This document shows positions 6,229 through 7,295 of a stretch of DNA of 7,295 nt, in pieces. The notes under the pieces are model-generated. The model saw nothing but the letters and a program-made list of their open reading frames with translations, was not told the DNA's origin and ran no database searches. The stretch's first letter is position 1. Each line of letters starts with the position of its first letter. The position numbers were made by a program, and so were the translations under genes. This DNA is from Gemmatimonadota bacterium (GTDB lineage Bacteria; Gemmatimonadota; Gemmatimonadetes; Gemmatimonadales; GWC2-71-9), in the NCBI GenBank assembly GCA_003220855.1, contig QHTP01000075.1, positions 1 through 7,295 of the forward strand, read 5' to 3'.

Positions 6229-6487
6229 GCTGCCGCCCACACGGAAGTACCGCAAGCGCAAGCCCGGTCGCGACCGGGCGCTGCCGCCCCCGGGCAAAGG
6301 TTCGCTGCGGATCGTCCAGGTCCGCTCGGGGATCGGGCGGCCGGCGTTCGAGCGGCGCACGCTCGAGGCTCTGGGGTTGAAGCACCACCAGGACAGCGTG
6401 GTGAAGCCCGATCATCCGGCGCTCCGCGGCATGCTCCATCAGGTGCGTCATCTCATCGAGGTGACGCCCGCGAAGGCAGGGGAGTAG
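6221..6487 (+). CDS. rpmD: 50S ribosomal protein L30 with ~27-residue basic N-terminal extension
   Basis: L30 is a small 50S protein binding 23S rRNA near the 5S rRNA region. The family core is residues 28-84: SLRIVQVRSGIGRPAFERRTLEALGLKHHQDSVV, then HPALRGMLHQVRHLIEV, equivalent to the usual ~60-residue protein. The 88-residue product adds a basic leader (MARLPPTRKYRKRKPGRDRALPPPGKG) not seen in short L30 forms. The start at 6221 overlaps rpsE by 8 bases and has a consensus AGGAGG site 6 bases upstream. No other ATG lies before the core, so the leader is likely real. It encodes an 18-base perfect palindrome at 6262-6279. rplO follows after 3 bases. Confidence 0.94.
   Translation: MARLPPTRKYRKRKPGRDRALPPPGKGSLRIVQVRSGIGRPAFERRTLEALGLKHHQDSVVKPDHPALRGMLHQVRHLIEVTPAKAGE
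6262..6279 (+). repeat. 18-bp perfect palindrome in the rpmD N-terminal extension
   Basis: The half-site GCCCGGTCG (6262-6270) is followed directly by its reverse complement CGACCGGGC (6271-6279), with no spacer. It encodes KPGRDRA of the non-conserved L30 leader. It could be a DNA-protein binding site or an mRNA hairpin with a short forced loop, or chance in GC-rich sequence. Confidence 0.55.
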
Positions 6488-6490
6488 ACG

Positions 6491-7030
6491 ATGCCGAAGG
6501 CGAAGACTAAGGCGAAGGGAAAGGCGAAGCCCAAGACGCGGCGCGCACGCCCGACCCCCAGGGCCAAGGTGCCTGCGGAGGACGTACGCCCGCTCACCCT
6601 GTCGGGACTGCGGGCGCCGCCCGGCTCGCACCGCGCCCGCATCCGCAAGGGCCGCGGGCCCGGCTCAGGGATAGGCAAGACCGCCGGCCGCGGCGGGAAA
6701 GGCCAGACCGCGCGCTCCGGCGGCCAGACCCGGCCGGGGTTCGAGGGCGGGCAGATGCCGCTCATCCGCCGTATCCCCAAGCGCGGCTTCACCAACCCGT
6801 TCAAGCAGCCGGCGCAGGTGGTGAACGTGCGGCACCTGGGGAAGCTCGCCGAGGGCGTCGAAGTCACTCCCGACACCCTGTTCGGCGCCGGGCTGGTGCG
6901 CCGCCCGGACCGCCCCATCAAGCTGCTCGGCATGGGAGACGTCCAGCGCACGTTCAGTGTGAAGGGCGTGACCGTGTCGGCCTCGGCCCGCTCGAAGATC
7001 GAGCAGGCGGGCGGCACGATCGCGAGCTGA
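6491..7030 (+). CDS. rplO: 50S ribosomal protein L15 with lysine-rich N-terminal extension
   Basis: L15 is a late-stage 50S assembly protein that threads through the 23S rRNA core. The protein is 179 residues, against 144 in E. coli. The core begins near residue 36 (LTLSGLRAPPGSHRAR) and has the glycine-rich rRNA-binding loop KGRGPGSGIGKTAGRGGKGQ (53-72), where a Gly stands at the often-His position before KGQ. It continues with RPGFEGGQMPLIRRIPKRGF (81-100), VVNVRHLGKL and the C-terminal SARSKIEQAGGT. Residues 1-30 are a Lys/Ala/Pro/Arg-rich leader. AGGGGAG at 6478-6484 lies 6 bases before the ATG. secY follows after 4 bases, the normal spc arrangement. Confidence 0.97.
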   Translation: MPKAKTKAKGKAKPKTRRARPTPRAKVPAEDVRPLTLSGLRAPPGSHRARIRKGRGPGSGIGKTAGRGGKGQTARSGGQTRPGFEGGQMPLIRRIPKRGFTNPFKQPAQVVNVRHLGKLAEGVEVTPDTLFGAGLVRRPDRPIKLLGMGDVQRTFSVKGVTVSASARSKIEQAGGTIAS

Positions 7031-7034
7031 CCGC

Positions 7035-7295
7035 ATGACCGCCCCCCGGCTGCCCAACCTGTTCAAGGTGCCGGAGCTGAAGGAGAAAATCCTCTTCACG
7101 CTCCTCTGCCTGGTCGTGTATCGCATGGGCGCGCACATCGCCACGCCCGGCGTCAATGTCCAGGCCCTCGCCGACTACTTGCGGAACCAGGCGCAGGGCA
7201 CGCTGTTCAGCCTGTACGACCTGTTCGCGGGCGGCAGCTTCGGCCGCGCGACCGTGTTCGCGCTCGGGATCATGCCGTACATCTCGGCGAGCATC
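7035..7295 (+). CDS. secY: Preprotein translocase subunit SecY, N-terminal part (3' end outside window)
   Basis: SecY is the channel of the Sec translocon in the inner membrane; it works with SecE, SecG and SecA or the ribosome. The first 87 codons are present and the frame is open to the window end. The start MTAPRLPNLFKVPELKEKILFT is typical: a cytosolic amphipathic helix, then the first membrane segment (about residues 19-36, ILFTLLCLVVYRMGAHI). After PGVN (38-41) comes the plug and second-segment region, with LFSLYDLFAGGSFGRATVFA and the family motif GIMPYISASI (78-87). The ATG lies 4 bases after the rplO stop. No strong Shine-Dalgarno site is seen. Placement after rplO is the conserved spc order. 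Confidence 0.97.
   Translation, partial: MTAPRLPNLFKVPELKEKILFTLLCLVVYRMGAHIATPGVNVQALADYLRNQAQGTLFSLYDLFAGGSFGRATVFALGIMPYISASI

Overview
This window is a tightly packed stretch of the bacterial S10-spc ribosomal protein operon. Every gene is on the + strand, and it runs from the 3' end of rplB to the 5' end of secY. The order is rplB(partial)-rpsS-rplV-rpsC-rplP-rpmC-rpsQ-rplN-rplX-rplE-rpsN-rpsH-rplF-rplR-rpsE-rpmD-rplO-secY(partial), the classical bacterial order. No gap between genes exceeds 15 bases and several genes overlap (TAATG, ATGA). There is no room for an internal promoter or terminator between genes, and none was seen. The mRNA is presumably polycistronic and translationally coupled.

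The DNA is strongly GC-rich with G/C third positions. Shine-Dalgarno sites are of the GGAGG type. S14 is the short zinc-binding type (CxxC...CxxC). The core protein sequences, especially S3, L5 and L14, resemble those I associate with Gemmatimonadota or a related high-GC lineage. That placement is from memory of the family and was not tested.

Two places depart from the textbook operon. (1) rpsC and rplP form one uninterrupted reading frame (1117-2103). S3 matches its family up to about D180, then loses the conserved last part of its C-terminal domain and runs in frame into a complete L16 beginning at M192 (nt 1690). (2) rpsQ and rplN form one reading frame (2302-2772). S17 stops matching after about H47, and L14 begins at its residue ~15, so the S17 C-terminal half, the S17 stop, the L14 start and the first ~14 L14 residues are missing. 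Each looks like an internal deletion spanning a 30S-protein/50S-protein gene boundary. Since all four proteins are core ribosome components, an assembly or sequencing artefact, or a strain-specific deletion with compensating copies elsewhere, must be excluded before a real fusion is accepted.

The other theme is lineage-specific low-complexity extensions on otherwise ordinary ribosomal proteins: a C-terminal tail on L22, a short one on S19, and N-terminal extensions on L24, L5, S5, L30 and L15. The S5 extension contains 18 consecutive glycines followed by an RG/RGG-rich stretch, encoded by a G-rich tract that could form a G-quadruplex in the mRNA. The extensions of L22, L5, S5 and L30 each carry a perfect GC-rich inverted repeat. 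Downstream, L15 is followed after 4 bases by SecY, linking ribosome synthesis to the membrane translocon as in most bacteria.
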